Below the pieces are notes generated by a model. The model was not told where the DNA came from, did no database searches, and saw nothing but the letters and a program-made list of their open reading frames with translations. From Acidithiobacillus marinus (GTDB lineage: Bacteria > Pseudomonadota > Gammaproteobacteria > Acidithiobacillales > Acidithiobacillaceae): 64,000 nt of DNA. Numbering within the stretch: the stretch's first letter is position 1; every line of letters begins with the position of its first letter. The position numbers and the translations under genes were made by a program. Location of the stretch: positions 1 to 64,000 of the forward strand of contig NZ_MXAV01000006.1 in the NCBI RefSeq assembly GCF_002847505.1. The letters are read 5' to 3'. This document shows positions 50,849 to 60,436 of this stretch, piece by piece.

Positions 50849-52020
50849 AAAAATACCTGGTCGCAGCCGTGTTGAGCGCGATTCCTGTGATCGCGTGGGC
50901 GGGTGTTGTGCCTCCGCCCCCCGGGCAGGGCGCTCCTCAATCAGCCTTGGATTCCGGGGCCGTCATGGGGAAAAAAACACAGGCGGAGTACAACGAGTTC
51001 GTGGGGCAGAAAGCCTTTGCCCAAGGTGCGGATAATGGATCGGGGCAGTTTCATTTGCCGACCAGTCCGGTTTCCGGGGCGAATCCGGTCAGTCCGGCTT
51101 TTCGCGGGGTAGGGCGCATCCCGGAGAATGCGCCGCCGCCGCCGACGAGTGCAGCATTTGATGCGCATCCAGCGGTCACAGCAAACGCTGCCGCCCACAT
51201 GCCGGCTCAAAATGTGCCTTATACCCCACCCCCAGCAGGGGCAACGCCTACTCAAATCCATCAGGCTGCCATGAACACGGCTGGATACAGCAGTGCCGGC
51301 GAGGTGCCTCACATGAGTTTCGCCCAGGCCAGAAAGGATAGTACGCCTGTAACGGGGAAAACAATTCGCGTGGAGAATGGGGTGACTTACGGCGTGCCTG
51401 TGTCTGGTGTGGCTCCCAATCTGTTTGTCACGCCTTTTCACCATCCCCAGGTCATCGTGGGTAACACCCGCTATGCCAAACGCTTTACCCACGGGAGAGA
51501 CATTTTTATCGGCTCAACGATCAGTTTCCCGGTAGGAATATATATTACCGGTGAGAATCCGGAAGATCCGGTGGTATCGCTGACGCTCATTCCTGGAAAA
51601 ACGCCCGCAAAAATCTATCATCTGGTGTTTCCTGGATTCGTGCCCAACCAGGCTCCTTCTGTCCCAGATCATTCTGCTTATGCCAGCCAAATGGTGGCAC
51701 TTATGCGGGATGTGGTCATGAATCAGGTACCGGAAGACTATCGGCAGTCGCATAGAATCACGCCACTCAATGTCGCTATTCCATTGTCCTGGGCGGGTGA
51801 GAAACGCTGGGTCGGGAATCATGATCAGATCCTCGAATACCGGATCCAGAACAATCTCAGCCGGAAGGTCACGCTGACGGAAAACGATTTCTACAGCCGG
51901 GGTGTAGAGGCCGTATCTCTCTACCCGCATCACTTGCTGTATCCGGGTGAGAGCACGCGGCTTTATATGGTGGAAACCTTGCCGCCTTCCCGTCACGGCC
52001 TGGGGGATGTATGGCGCTGA
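50845..52020 (+). CDS. traK: Type IV secretion outer-membrane protein TraK
   Basis: 391 residues from TTG 50845. A signal peptide ends near AWAG (residue 20), then a Pro/Ala-rich stretch of about 130 residues not usual in F TraK (240 residues), then the secretin-like TraK domain (about 170-391: VAPNLFVTPFHHPQVIVG, RDIFIGSTISFPVGIYITG, LSRKVTLTENDFYSRGVEAVSLYP). VirB9-like member of the outer-membrane core with TraB and TraV. Overlaps traB by ten bases. Confidence 0.88.
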   Translation: MKKYLVAAVLSAIPVIAWAGVVPPPPGQGAPQSALDSGAVMGKKTQAEYNEFVGQKAFAQGADNGSGQFHLPTSPVSGANPVSPAFRGVGRIPENAPPPPTSAAFDAHPAVTANAAAHMPAQNVPYTPPPAGATPTQIHQAAMNTAGYSSAGEVPHMSFAQARKDSTPVTGKTIRVENGVTYGVPVSGVAPNLFVTPFHHPQVIVGNTRYAKRFTHGRDIFIGSTISFPVGIYITGENPEDPVVSLTLIPGKTPAKIYHLVFPGFVPNQAPSVPDHSAYASQMVALMRDVVMNQVPEDYRQSHRITPLNVAIPLSWAGEKRWVGNHDQILEYRIQNNLSRKVTLTENDFYSRGVEAVSLYPHHLLYPGESTRLYMVETLPPSRHGLGDVWR

Positions 52021-53576
52021 CACCCAAGGATCGACTGCGCCTCTGGTGGAAAACTCAGCCCCCCAAGCGCAAGCAGCAACTCAAATTTGCCGGACTCGCC
52101 GCCGGCGTGATGGGCGCGGTCATCGTGGGTTCGCAGCTTTCTGGAACGGGAAATAGTGCCGAGAAGGAGGCGCAGCTCAAGAAAGCCGAAGCGGTTAGCA
52201 ATGAGGTTTATATCGAGCATCCCAAGTCCATGAGTCCGAAGGAAATGCAAAGCGAGATCTCGGCGCTCAGTCATCAGGTAAAAAATCTGGTGAAGCTCGA
52301 TGAGGGAATGGCGGGACTCAAGGCTGATCAGATCAAGGATCTCAGCAATCATGTCAGCAAAAAACTACTGGCTCAGATAGCGAAAGAGCATGGCGTTCAG
52401 GTAAGCACGGATAATCCGAATGATGCGGCGCTCAAGGCGGATGTAGAGGCATTGCAAAATCAGATCTCGGAACTGCGCATGGAGCGGTCACAAGCCCCTT
52501 ATCAGGCATTGACGCCAGCGCCGGTTTTTTATCCGGCGCAAGCGCCGCGTGTTTTAGGTTCGCAGCAAGCGGTGTCTTCGTCAGACACCACAAGCACAGC
52601 GCCTATTCCCGCAAACGGAGTGCCGAAAGCTCCTGAAGCTCCCAGCAAGACCGGATTTACGTTCCATCATGTCAGCAAGCTGAAACATATCAATCAGGCA
52701 GTGACAGTAAAAAGCCAGAAGGGAGTATATCTGCCTGCAGGAACCATCATGTCGGGGGTTCTGCTGACAGGTTTGCAGGCGGGAACCGGTCCACAGGCCC
52801 ATTCCAATCCGCAGATCGTCGATATTCGCGTTAAACGGCGGGCTGTCCTGCCCAACGGGGTTCGAGCGAACTTCTCCAGTTGCTTCATCATCGCATCAGG
52901 ATACGGGGATATGTCCACCCATCGAGTGTATCTGCGCTCAAATATGCTGTCCTGTGTGCGACGCAGGGGCGGCAAGGTGATTACCGCGCCGATCAAGGCG
53001 GAAGTCGAAAGCGGGGGTATCCTGGGGGTTCCGGGGAAGGTGATCTCTCATCAGGGGCCGGTCATCCTGAAGTCTCTGTTGGCCGGAATCTTCTCCGGCC
53101 TGGGCAATGCGGTTCAACCTACCAGCGTGCAGGGTTTGAATCTGAACCCGACCAGTGGTTCCCAGGCGGGTTTCCAAGCATTTAATCCAGCTTATATGGG
53201 CGAGAGTGCCTTGGCAGGCGGTATCAGTACACCCGCTGGCATGATTTCCAAGTTCTATCTACATGAGGCGGAATCGTTGCTGCCCACCATCCAGATCAAT
53301 CCGGGGGTGGCGGTGGATCTTTTTCTGGTGTCCGGGGTGCGGATTCACACCAATGGTGAAACTCCAGGACAACTTGCTGAAGCCAGTTATGCTGCCGCGT
53401 CGTCGATGAATAATCAGGCTGTGCCACAACAGGCATCCGCACAGGATGCGGGAGAAACCTCACCATACGCCGGAAGCGGACAATCCTCTGCCGTGGCTGC
53501 AGCATTTCCGAATCGTCAGGCCGTGGAGCGCGAAGATCAGGGCGGACAACAACCTGAAGTAAGGGGGCAACCTTGA
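52011..53576 (+). CDS. traB: Type IV secretion core protein TraB
   Basis: 521 residues, VirB10-like. Transmembrane helix near 25-42, a coiled coil (about 50-150, EKEAQLKKAEAVSNEVYIEH start), a Pro-rich hinge, then a beta-barrel domain with VYLPAGTIMSGVLLTGLQAG, RVYLRSNMLSC and INPGVAVDLFLVSGVRI. Spans from inner membrane to outer-membrane core with TraK and TraV. Confidence 0.92.
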   Translation: MALTPKDRLRLWWKTQPPKRKQQLKFAGLAAGVMGAVIVGSQLSGTGNSAEKEAQLKKAEAVSNEVYIEHPKSMSPKEMQSEISALSHQVKNLVKLDEGMAGLKADQIKDLSNHVSKKLLAQIAKEHGVQVSTDNPNDAALKADVEALQNQISELRMERSQAPYQALTPAPVFYPAQAPRVLGSQQAVSSSDTTSTAPIPANGVPKAPEAPSKTGFTFHHVSKLKHINQAVTVKSQKGVYLPAGTIMSGVLLTGLQAGTGPQAHSNPQIVDIRVKRRAVLPNGVRANFSSCFIIASGYGDMSTHRVYLRSNMLSCVRRRGGKVITAPIKAEVESGGILGVPGKVISHQGPVILKSLLAGIFSGLGNAVQPTSVQGLNLNPTSGSQAGFQAFNPAYMGESALAGGISTPAGMISKFYLHEAESLLPTIQINPGVAVDLFLVSGVRIHTNGETPGQLAEASYAAASSMNNQAVPQQASAQDAGETSPYAGSGQSSAVAAAFPNRQAVEREDQGGQQPEVRGQP

Positions 53577-54094
53577 AATATCATCACTGGTTAATTTTGG
53601 GCGGGATCACGCTCCTTGCGGGATGCGCCGCCGCACACCCTTGCATCCATGGTAAAGGCGGGGTCTGCCTCAATGCCCGCACCATGTATGGCGTGACCAA
53701 CCATCGGGATCAGGTCAATCCTGATAAAGAAACACTGCGCGAAGACGCGATGGCAAGAAAACTCTTGCGGGAGCCGCCGAGTCTCGCCGATCAAACGCCG
53801 AATCTGCATCCAAATACCGCTCCGACTTCGGGTTCGTCCGCACAGGCAACCGGATCGAGCAAAATTAGCACATCCAGCGCGGGTGTACCGGGTGAAACCC
53901 CCGGATCGTTGATGGCCCCACTGCAATATCCAAAGCCGCTGATTACGCAGCCGAGTGTATTGCGGGTATGGGTCGCACCCTACCGTGGTCCGGAAGGCAA
54001 TCTGCATTTTCCGGGCGTGGTGTACTCCATTCTGCATCCGCAGCACTGGGATTTCGCAGCGGGATCCGCCCGCGTCCCAGTGCCCGTGGAATGA
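53573..54094 (+). CDS. traV: Type IV secretion lipoprotein TraV
   Basis: 173 residues from TTG 53573 (overlap with the traB stop). Lipobox LLAGC (Cys18) with AAAHPC after it; the conserved TraV cysteines follow at C24 and C32. A Thr/Ser-rich linker and C-terminal VLRVWVAPYRGPEGNLHFPG are typical of TraV. Outer-membrane member of the core complex. Confidence 0.87.
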   Translation: MKYHHWLILGGITLLAGCAAAHPCIHGKGGVCLNARTMYGVTNHRDQVNPDKETLREDAMARKLLREPPSLADQTPNLHPNTAPTSGSSAQATGSSKISTSSAGVPGETPGSLMAPLQYPKPLITQPSVLRVWVAPYRGPEGNLHFPGVVYSILHPQHWDFAAGSARVPVPVE

Positions 54095-54134
54095 ATGGGT
54101 TTTCGTTGGCTTCCGAGACTTTCAGGAGGAAAAT

Positions 54135-54554
54135 ATGGAAGCAGTCATGCAATCAACCGCTCTGCGGTATCAGTTGTTCATGGAAAAAATGAACAGCGTT
54201 CTCAGCAGTAAAAAGGTCGTGGTCACTGCCGCTTTGATGGTGGTTGCCGCTCTTGCCCTGATGATCCAGGCCCATGCCGGTACGGGGGGCACTTCCTTCT
54301 CTGCCGTGGCCACCAAGATCGAAGGCTGGGCGCAGGGTGATCTGGGACTCGCCATCGTTGCTGGCGGTCTGATCTTCGGTGTCGCCAGTATGGTCTTTAC
54401 GGGCCGTGGAACGGTGCTGGCTATCGTCGTCGGTGGCGCTGTGGCGCTGTATTACGGTATCCCGGTCTTGATCAACATATTCGCCGCGACCGCTGGCGCG
54501 GGTGTGGCCAAGACCTTGATCGTCAGCGGCGCTCACGCGGCAGGCGTGCTCTAA
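54135..54554 (+). CDS. traA: Conjugative pilin TraA precursor
   Basis: 139 residues from ATG 54135, with CAGGAGG before it. A long leader (about 1-48) ends in QAHAG, then a mature pilin of about 90 residues with two hydrophobic segments joined by a short basic turn (FTGRGT): EGWAQGDLGLAIVAGGLIF and VLAIVVGGAVALYYGIPVLI. The long leader and two-helix layout are those of F-type TraA. It follows the traLEKBV order, as in SXT/R391. The strongest ribosome site of the region fits high expression. Confidence 0.88.
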   Translation: MEAVMQSTALRYQLFMEKMNSVLSSKKVVVTAALMVVAALALMIQAHAGTGGTSFSAVATKIEGWAQGDLGLAIVAGGLIFGVASMVFTGRGTVLAIVVGGAVALYYGIPVLINIFAATAGAGVAKTLIVSGAHAAGVL

Positions 54555-55385
54555 ATGCGGTCTGGACCAGCGCGGTCCCTGGTCGGCGGCCTGGCCGCCG
54601 GCCTGCTTCTCACCTCGTCCGCCTGGGCGATGGCGGGAACTGTGCCGCAAAGCTACCAGGCAGGTGCCAAAACAATTATGGCCATGAGCCATGGTCAGGC
54701 ACAGATCATTCGGACATTTCCAGCGGTCGCGGATCTGAACGGCTATGCCGTCCAGCTTTCCCCCGGACACGCGCTGGTGATGTACACCTCCAAAGATGGC
54801 CAACACGTCTTCATGGGGGGCATCTTCAACAAGGCGGGGCAGAATCTTTCTGTCAGTTATGCCCACAAATATCTGCCCGCAAGCGATCTGCCGAAAAAGA
54901 TCTCTCCGACGGAGATGGGCAAGGCGGTCACAAAGACCACGAATTTCCTGATAGGAAACCCTAAAGCACCCAAGCAGGTGTGGATGGTCGCTGACCCCAA
55001 CTGCATTTTCTGCCATCTGACCTTTGAGCACCTGAAACCGGCAGTGAATACCGGGAAGCTCAAAATTCACCTGATCATTGTCGGGTTCCTCAAGCCCTCA
55101 TCGGCACCCAAGGCGGAAACCATTCTGGCGTCGAAGGATCCCGCAAAGGCCTGGCGCTACGATGAGGCCCATTTCAATGTGCCGGAAGAAGAAGGCGGCA
55201 TCGTGCCGCTCGCCAAAATCCCGGCCAGTGATGTCCGGGCCGTGAAAGCCAATAACACCTGGATGAACCAGCATGGCATCAACGGCACCCCGTTCCTGGT
55301 GTATAAAAACACCCAGGGGCACTGGGCCATCAATCCGGGGATGCCGGAGAATACGGCGGCATTCCTGAAAGGGATTCAGGGGTAG
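54555..55385 (+). CDS. dsbC: DsbC/DsbG-like thiol-disulphide isomerase
   Basis: 276 residues, ATG adjacent to the traA stop. Signal peptide to about residue 27 (SAWAMA), a dimerisation domain (IIRTFPAVADLNGYAVQLS), and a thioredoxin fold with the active site C150-I-F-C153 (DPNCIFCHLTFEHL), plus the cis-Pro loop GINGTPFLVYK. DsbC is a regular member of SXT-type transfer operons, where it folds disulphide-bonded T4SS proteins in the periplasm. Confidence 0.9.
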   Translation: MRSGPARSLVGGLAAGLLLTSSAWAMAGTVPQSYQAGAKTIMAMSHGQAQIIRTFPAVADLNGYAVQLSPGHALVMYTSKDGQHVFMGGIFNKAGQNLSVSYAHKYLPASDLPKKISPTEMGKAVTKTTNFLIGNPKAPKQVWMVADPNCIFCHLTFEHLKPAVNTGKLKIHLIIVGFLKPSSAPKAETILASKDPAKAWRYDEAHFNVPEEEGGIVPLAKIPASDVRAVKANNTWMNQHGINGTPFLVYKNTQGHWAINPGMPENTAAFLKGIQG

Positions 55386-55388
55386 TTT

Positions 55389-56591
55389 GTGGCGCAGGAA
55401 TCCCATGCCTTCATTTCCACCAGCGACCGGGATGGCTCGGTCGTTCATCTGTTGAATGATCTGTTTTATCAGGCGGCAGAGGAGGGATGGTCAGATCTGC
55501 ATTTTGAAACAGAATTGGACCAGTCGATGCGGATTCGCTCCCGGATTCTGGGGCGGCTCACTACACTGGAAACCGTCAAACCCCACGAAGGCATTCTGAT
55601 CCTGGCCAAATTGCGGTACCGCTCCAAACTCGCCGTGGACGAAACACGCAAAGAGCAGGACGGGCGATTTGTGCAGGAGATTGAAGGTCGGCGGGTGGAA
55701 ATCCGTTTGAACATTGTACCGACCGTGAATGGTGTGTCTGCCGTTTGTCGTTTGCTGGACTCCAAAAACGCTGGGATGCCCATTGAAAATCTCGGTATGC
55801 CACCAGAGGTGGAATCTCTGTATCGCTGGGCCTTGCAACAGAAAGAAGGCGCGATCATTGCCGGAGGACCAACCGGATCCGGTAAAACCACGACTCTTTA
55901 TGCCGGGATCGGCGCTATCAGCCGTCCCGACAACAAATTCATTACTGCTGAAGATCCGGTGGAGTTCGTGCTTCCCGGTATTCAGCAGATCCCCGTAGGA
56001 TCGGGGACAGGGCGAACCTTCGCCAGCGCGATTCGCGCCATGATGCGCCAGGATCCCGACGACATTCTCATTGGCGAAATCCGCGACGAAGAGACCGCGC
56101 AAATGGCCGCTCGCGCCGCCATTACCGGACACAAGGTTCTGGCTTCTATCCATGCCAATTCCGCCAATGGAGTGTTTTCCCGATTGCAGGATCTGGGTCT
56201 GCCAATACATCTAATGAAAGCCGCTATACGGGTCGTTTTTGCGCAGCGCATCATCAAGTGTGTTTGTCCGCATTGTGCCCAACCGCAGCCTGTGCAATAT
56301 CCGGAGATGCTGCAGGATAGCGGGTTGCCGATTCCTGATTCGGAAATGATTGGAGCGGGATGTGAACATTGCCGGGGTAATCCCGGATATGCTTCCCGGC
56401 GCGTTTTGTTTGAAGCAATCAAATACGACCAGGCGTACCGTGACGCGCTGGGGGACCAGGAAGCCATGCTTGCCGCTGCTCAAAAGCAGCCGCAATTCGC
56501 GCCGCTGACCACCTGGGGAGCGCGACTGGTGCATGAAGGTGTCACCAATAGCAAAGCCTTGTTTGAGGGTCTTTCTGATGTCAGCGACTAA
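55389..56591 (+). CDS. GspE/PilB-family secretion ATPase inside an F-type transfer operon
   Basis: 400 residues from GTG 55389. Walker A GGPTGSGKT (159-167), Asp-box region ITAEDPVEFVL, Walker B DDILIGEIRDEET (224-236), His-box GHKVLASIHAN (248-257), and a four-cysteine zinc motif C293-x2-C296...C325-x2-C328. The zinc motif is that of assembly ATPases (PilB/GspE), not retraction PilT. The N-terminus is short (no long N1E domain), giving 400 against about 560 residues. Such ATPases are not part of the standard F/SXT set, which relies on TraC. It overlaps the DsbA-like gene by 14 bases. Confidence 0.92.
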   Translation: MAQESHAFISTSDRDGSVVHLLNDLFYQAAEEGWSDLHFETELDQSMRIRSRILGRLTTLETVKPHEGILILAKLRYRSKLAVDETRKEQDGRFVQEIEGRRVEIRLNIVPTVNGVSAVCRLLDSKNAGMPIENLGMPPEVESLYRWALQQKEGAIIAGGPTGSGKTTTLYAGIGAISRPDNKFITAEDPVEFVLPGIQQIPVGSGTGRTFASAIRAMMRQDPDDILIGEIRDEETAQMAARAAITGHKVLASIHANSANGVFSRLQDLGLPIHLMKAAIRVVFAQRIIKCVCPHCAQPQPVQYPEMLQDSGLPIPDSEMIGAGCEHCRGNPGYASRRVLFEAIKYDQAYRDALGDQEAMLAAAQKQPQFAPLTTWGARLVHEGVTNSKALFEGLSDVSD

Positions 56592-57282
56592 ACCTGTTCT
56601 GCTTTCGGCGCTCCTGGTGGCGGCGATGGGTATAACGCCCGCTTGGGCCATGGATGGCTTGGGAGGGGGGATGCCTGATTTGGGTATGGGCGGTGCTCAG
56701 AACAATACGATGCCCCACTTTCAACCATACCGCACCGTAGATCTTGCGGGGATGCACAACGCCGTTATCGAGGCTCTGGTTTATGAGTGCCCTTTTTGTC
56801 GGGCGCTGAACCGGGAAATTCTGCGGTGGTCGCGCACTCTGCCGGCGAGTGTGCATTTTGAACAGATGCCCGCCGCTGTCGGGAAGTCGTGGATTCCCAT
56901 GACCCGCGCTTTTTTTACGGTGGAAGGCTATAACCCCGCCTTGCTTCCGAAATTTGATGACGCAGCTTTTGCCGAAGTTCAGGATCGGCACTCGCCTTAC
57001 TGGAGTCTCGATACTTATCAGATAGCCGCCGAAGATGTGGGTGTGCCTGCCAATATCTTTGAAATAGGCATTCATCTGAAACCCGTCACGGACATGGTGT
57101 TTCGTGATGTAAAAATCATGGCCAAGGCCCGCATTCGCAAAACCCCGTCGCTGATCATCTGCGGCCATTATGTGCTGAACCCCGGTGATGTGCAGGGCAA
57201 TTATTCCGAGTTCTTCGAGATGGCCAACGCACTGGTTTCGCGCTGTATCACACAAAACAAACTGGGGAGCAGCATCCATTGA
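56578..57282 (+). CDS. DsbA-like periplasmic thiol-disulphide oxidoreductase
   Basis: 234 residues from ATG 56578 (GAGGG seven bases before; ATG 56533 lies inside the ATPase gene). Signal peptide to about 24 (PAWAMDG), a Gly/Met-rich linker, thioredoxin fold with C71-P-F-C74 (YECPFCRAL), helical insert, and a KTPSLIICGHY cis-Pro-type loop. TraF/TrbB-like oxidoreductases have comparable roles in F. Overlaps traC by four bases. Confidence 0.85.
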   Translation: MSATKPVLLSALLVAAMGITPAWAMDGLGGGMPDLGMGGAQNNTMPHFQPYRTVDLAGMHNAVIEALVYECPFCRALNREILRWSRTLPASVHFEQMPAAVGKSWIPMTRAFFTVEGYNPALLPKFDDAAFAEVQDRHSPYWSLDTYQIAAEDVGVPANIFEIGIHLKPVTDMVFRDVKIMAKARIRKTPSLIICGHYVLNPGDVQGNYSEFFEMANALVSRCITQNKLGSSIH

Positions 57283-59942
57283 GTACGACCCTGAATGATC
57301 AACTGTATCGCCTGTTGGAGCGGCACAGCCTCGATACCCTTTTCCCATGGTACGCCTGGGACGAAAAACTGAAACTGGTTTTCATGGCACATGGATATAT
57401 CGGCTGTGTGATGGCCTGTAATCTCTTTTCCGGGATGGATGACAGTATCACGGAAGAGCTGGAATCCGCCTGGGCCATGAACTTGCCGCCGGATACCTTT
57501 GTGCAAATTATTCAGATGAATATCCCGGATGTGCAGGATCAGTTGCTGACCTTCCAGGGGGCACGTTCCGCGATTGCGGAAGATCCAGGGCTCACGGGTA
57601 ATCAGCGCAAGTTGATGGCGACGATTACTGACCAGACTGCCGCCTATTATGGGACGTTTCATGCTGCTGAAGCGCCGGTTTTCCGGGATTCCGGAGTACC
57701 GTTGACGGAATCCCAGGTCTTTATCGCCATCAAGATGCCAGTGGCGGAATTTCCGACCGATGAAGAGGTGCAAATGGTGCATGAGCGCATCACCTCTTTT
57801 CAGTCGAGCCTGAACAGTTTTAGCCCGGTTCGTCTATCCAGAGGACGCACGCTGGCCTTGTGGCGACGCTTCGTGCATATCCGGAGTGACTGGTTTGATG
57901 GGGTGGATGAAAACCAGCTCCTGCGCGATCAGATACTGGGTCCGGGAGATGGGGTGGATGATCGTTCAGATCTGTTTTCTATCCAGCATGGTGACGGTGA
58001 AAGCGATGTGATCAAAGTGCTTTCCGTAAAAGGGTTTACCCGACCGATCAATGCTGCTTCTACCAATTTCCTGATGGGAGATCCGTTAGGGAAGGGCGGG
58101 CAGATGCTCACCCCTGCTGCAGTCGTTCTTACGCTGCGATTGCCGGATCAGGTCAAGAAACGGAATGAACTGAACAGCAAGCAGGTCATTACCAATATGC
58201 AGGCACGCGGCAGGATGGCCAAGTGGTCGCCGCGCCTCGGAATGCGTAAAGAGGGGATCGACTTTCTGATTCACGCACTGGACAGCGGCGATCATGCGGT
58301 AGAGATGAACGTCACCGGCATTATCTGGGGGAAGACGAAGGAAGAGGCGGATAAGGCGGCCAAAGGGTTTGTTTCACAAGCCGCCAAAGCGGGATTTACC
58401 TTTCTGGAAGATAATTTTCTGGCATTACCCATGTTTCTGAACGCCTTACCGCTTTTTCCGGACGAGCAGAGCTTGTTCATGACGAAGCGAATGCTTTCGG
58501 GCACCACCAGTCAGGCGGCAGTCTGTGCGCCGTTGCTGGTGGACTGGACGGGCAACATCCAGGGGAACCAACGCATGACCGTTCCAGGGGCGGGCACCGT
58601 TTTCGTCACCCGCCGTGGGCACCTGCTCCTCTTTGATCTGTATGCTTCGGAATCCGGGTTTAACTTCGTTCTGGCGGGGCGTACCCGTTCGGGCAAGTCT
58701 GTGACGGCTCAACAGCTCCTACTGGACCAGTTGAGCCTAGGCGCACAGGTCTGGGCGATTGAAATAGGCCGGTCCTTTGAAAAACTCTGTACGGTTTTTC
58801 AAGGGGATCATATAGATCTGCGCCCGGATATGGATATTGGTCTGAATCCATTTTCCGTCGTGGAAAATCTGCATGACGAAATGGATGAATTGGTCGGTAT
58901 ATTAGGGACAATGATTTCACCGAAAGGCGAACTCAGCGACCGGGATCTGAATATCATTGAGCTGGCCATTGAATCCATTTTCGGCAACATGGGTCAGGAC
59001 GCCACCCCGACGCACATGGCGGAATATCTGGTAGCGCAGGATAACGACCCCCGCGCCATAGAAATGGGAAAAATGCTGCACCGCTTCACGGATCACGGCG
59101 CTTATGGGCACTGGTTCAATCAACCGATGAACGTGGACTTGCGGGGCCGGTTCGTCAATCTGGAATTGAAAGAACTCGAAAACCGTCATCACCTGCTCAT
59201 GGTGGTCCTGATGCAGATGATGTTCGCCATCGGTCGAGAAATCGGACGTGGTGATGGTGGGGCGGGAGAGATTCGCAGAAGAGTGCTGTTTGTGGATGAG
59301 GCCAGCGTACTCTTGCAGATCCCGACAGCGGCCAAATTCCTGGAAGGATTATCACGCCGCGTGGCCAAGAATCGCGGATCCCTGGGGCTCGGACTGCAGG
59401 GACTCAGAGATCTGTATATGAACGATTATACCCGTGTCATAGCTTCCCAGACGGCGCATTTTCTGGTGATGAAACAGCATCGGGATGTGCTGGACCAGCT
59501 TGAAAATGATCGACTGTTTTCGGTCGGTGGATCTGCGTATGAAATGATGCGGAGCTTGCGAAAGACGGGTGAATACGCCGAGTGTTTTATTATGAGTGAA
59601 GACCAGATGGGTATTGGTCGTCTGAAACTCGACCCGTATCGACGGGTGCTGTTTGCGACGGATGGACCGGAAAAAGAGGAGGTAATCGCCGCCATGCGCA
59701 GCGGGGTTCCGCCGGATCAGGCGATCCGGGATTTTCTGGATCAGCAGAAAACCTATATCGCCACCCAGGAGTTGGCCGAAGAAGAAAAGGATCCTGAAGA
59801 CGCTGACGATACTCACCTGGACTATCTCAAATCCATAAAGGAAGTTGAAGATCAGATGTTGAAAACGCAGCAGGAAGCAGAGAAACAAGCACAAAACACC
59901 GATACATCCGGCAGATCGAGGCGCAAATGGAAGATATTTTGA
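57279..59942 (+). CDS. traC: Type IV secretion ATPase TraC
   Basis: 887 residues from TTG 57279. VirB4-like motor for pilus assembly. Walker A GRTRSGKS (about 467-474), Walker B RRVLFVDEAS (about 668-676), preceded by the TraC N-terminal domain with VMACNLFSGMDDSITEELE. Polar, Lys/Glu-rich tail ending in KWKIF. Soluble, at the inner face of the membrane. Overlaps trbI by 16 bases. Confidence 0.95.
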   Translation: MSTTLNDQLYRLLERHSLDTLFPWYAWDEKLKLVFMAHGYIGCVMACNLFSGMDDSITEELESAWAMNLPPDTFVQIIQMNIPDVQDQLLTFQGARSAIAEDPGLTGNQRKLMATITDQTAAYYGTFHAAEAPVFRDSGVPLTESQVFIAIKMPVAEFPTDEEVQMVHERITSFQSSLNSFSPVRLSRGRTLALWRRFVHIRSDWFDGVDENQLLRDQILGPGDGVDDRSDLFSIQHGDGESDVIKVLSVKGFTRPINAASTNFLMGDPLGKGGQMLTPAAVVLTLRLPDQVKKRNELNSKQVITNMQARGRMAKWSPRLGMRKEGIDFLIHALDSGDHAVEMNVTGIIWGKTKEEADKAAKGFVSQAAKAGFTFLEDNFLALPMFLNALPLFPDEQSLFMTKRMLSGTTSQAAVCAPLLVDWTGNIQGNQRMTVPGAGTVFVTRRGHLLLFDLYASESGFNFVLAGRTRSGKSVTAQQLLLDQLSLGAQVWAIEIGRSFEKLCTVFQGDHIDLRPDMDIGLNPFSVVENLHDEMDELVGILGTMISPKGELSDRDLNIIELAIESIFGNMGQDATPTHMAEYLVAQDNDPRAIEMGKMLHRFTDHGAYGHWFNQPMNVDLRGRFVNLELKELENRHHLLMVVLMQMMFAIGREIGRGDGGAGEIRRRVLFVDEASVLLQIPTAAKFLEGLSRRVAKNRGSLGLGLQGLRDLYMNDYTRVIASQTAHFLVMKQHRDVLDQLENDRLFSVGGSAYEMMRSLRKTGEYAECFIMSEDQMGIGRLKLDPYRRVLFATDGPEKEEVIAAMRSGVPPDQAIRDFLDQQKTYIATQELAEEEKDPEDADDTHLDYLKSIKEVEDQMLKTQQEAEKQAQNTDTSGRSRRKWKIF

Positions 59943-60436
59943 AAGATTCTCCCAAAGAAACAGTTCCGAAGATCGAGCAGTCAGAGAGGGCAACATCGTC
60001 CGCCCCGGAACCGCCGACCAAGCCGACATTCCGGGAGCGTTATGCGTATCCACTTATGCTGGTGGTGGGCGTGCTGGCGGCTGGTGGCATCTCTTTCCTG
60101 GTCCAGTCGGGAATGCTTACCTGGAATGGCGGACACCAGAGTGCGACATCAGACGGTCCCCGCATGGTGCGCGTGGTGTATATCAACACCGGGCAAATCA
60201 TGGCCGATGTGCTCAAATCTCAAATGAATGGAACCCTGACCCGTCATCAGGCGGCGGAGATGGGCCATATTATCGGTTTGACGGTTCAGGAAATCGCATC
60301 CGGATACGCAAAACAGGGAGACATCGTGTTATCCCGCAACGTGCTGGCGGCTCCGGAATCCAACAATATGACCGCAGATGCGCTGGCTGTAGTGAAAGCA
60401 CGTCTGGCCCAGCGGTTCGGGCAAACCGATGACTAA
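59927..60436 (+). CDS. trbI: TrbI-type conjugal transfer protein
   Basis: 169 residues: acidic cytoplasmic start, one transmembrane helix (about 45-64), then a periplasmic helical domain with VVYINTGQIMADVL and a coiled region (MNGTLTRHQAAEMGHIIG). Matches the TrbI_Ftype layout between traC and traW; in F it influences pilus retraction. Longer than F TrbI (128) by the N-terminal part. Confidence 0.75.
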   Translation: MEDILKDSPKETVPKIEQSERATSSAPEPPTKPTFRERYAYPLMLVVGVLAAGGISFLVQSGMLTWNGGHQSATSDGPRMVRVVYINTGQIMADVLKSQMNGTLTRHQAAEMGHIIGLTVQEIASGYAKQGDIVLSRNVLAAPESNNMTADALAVVKARLAQRFGQTDD

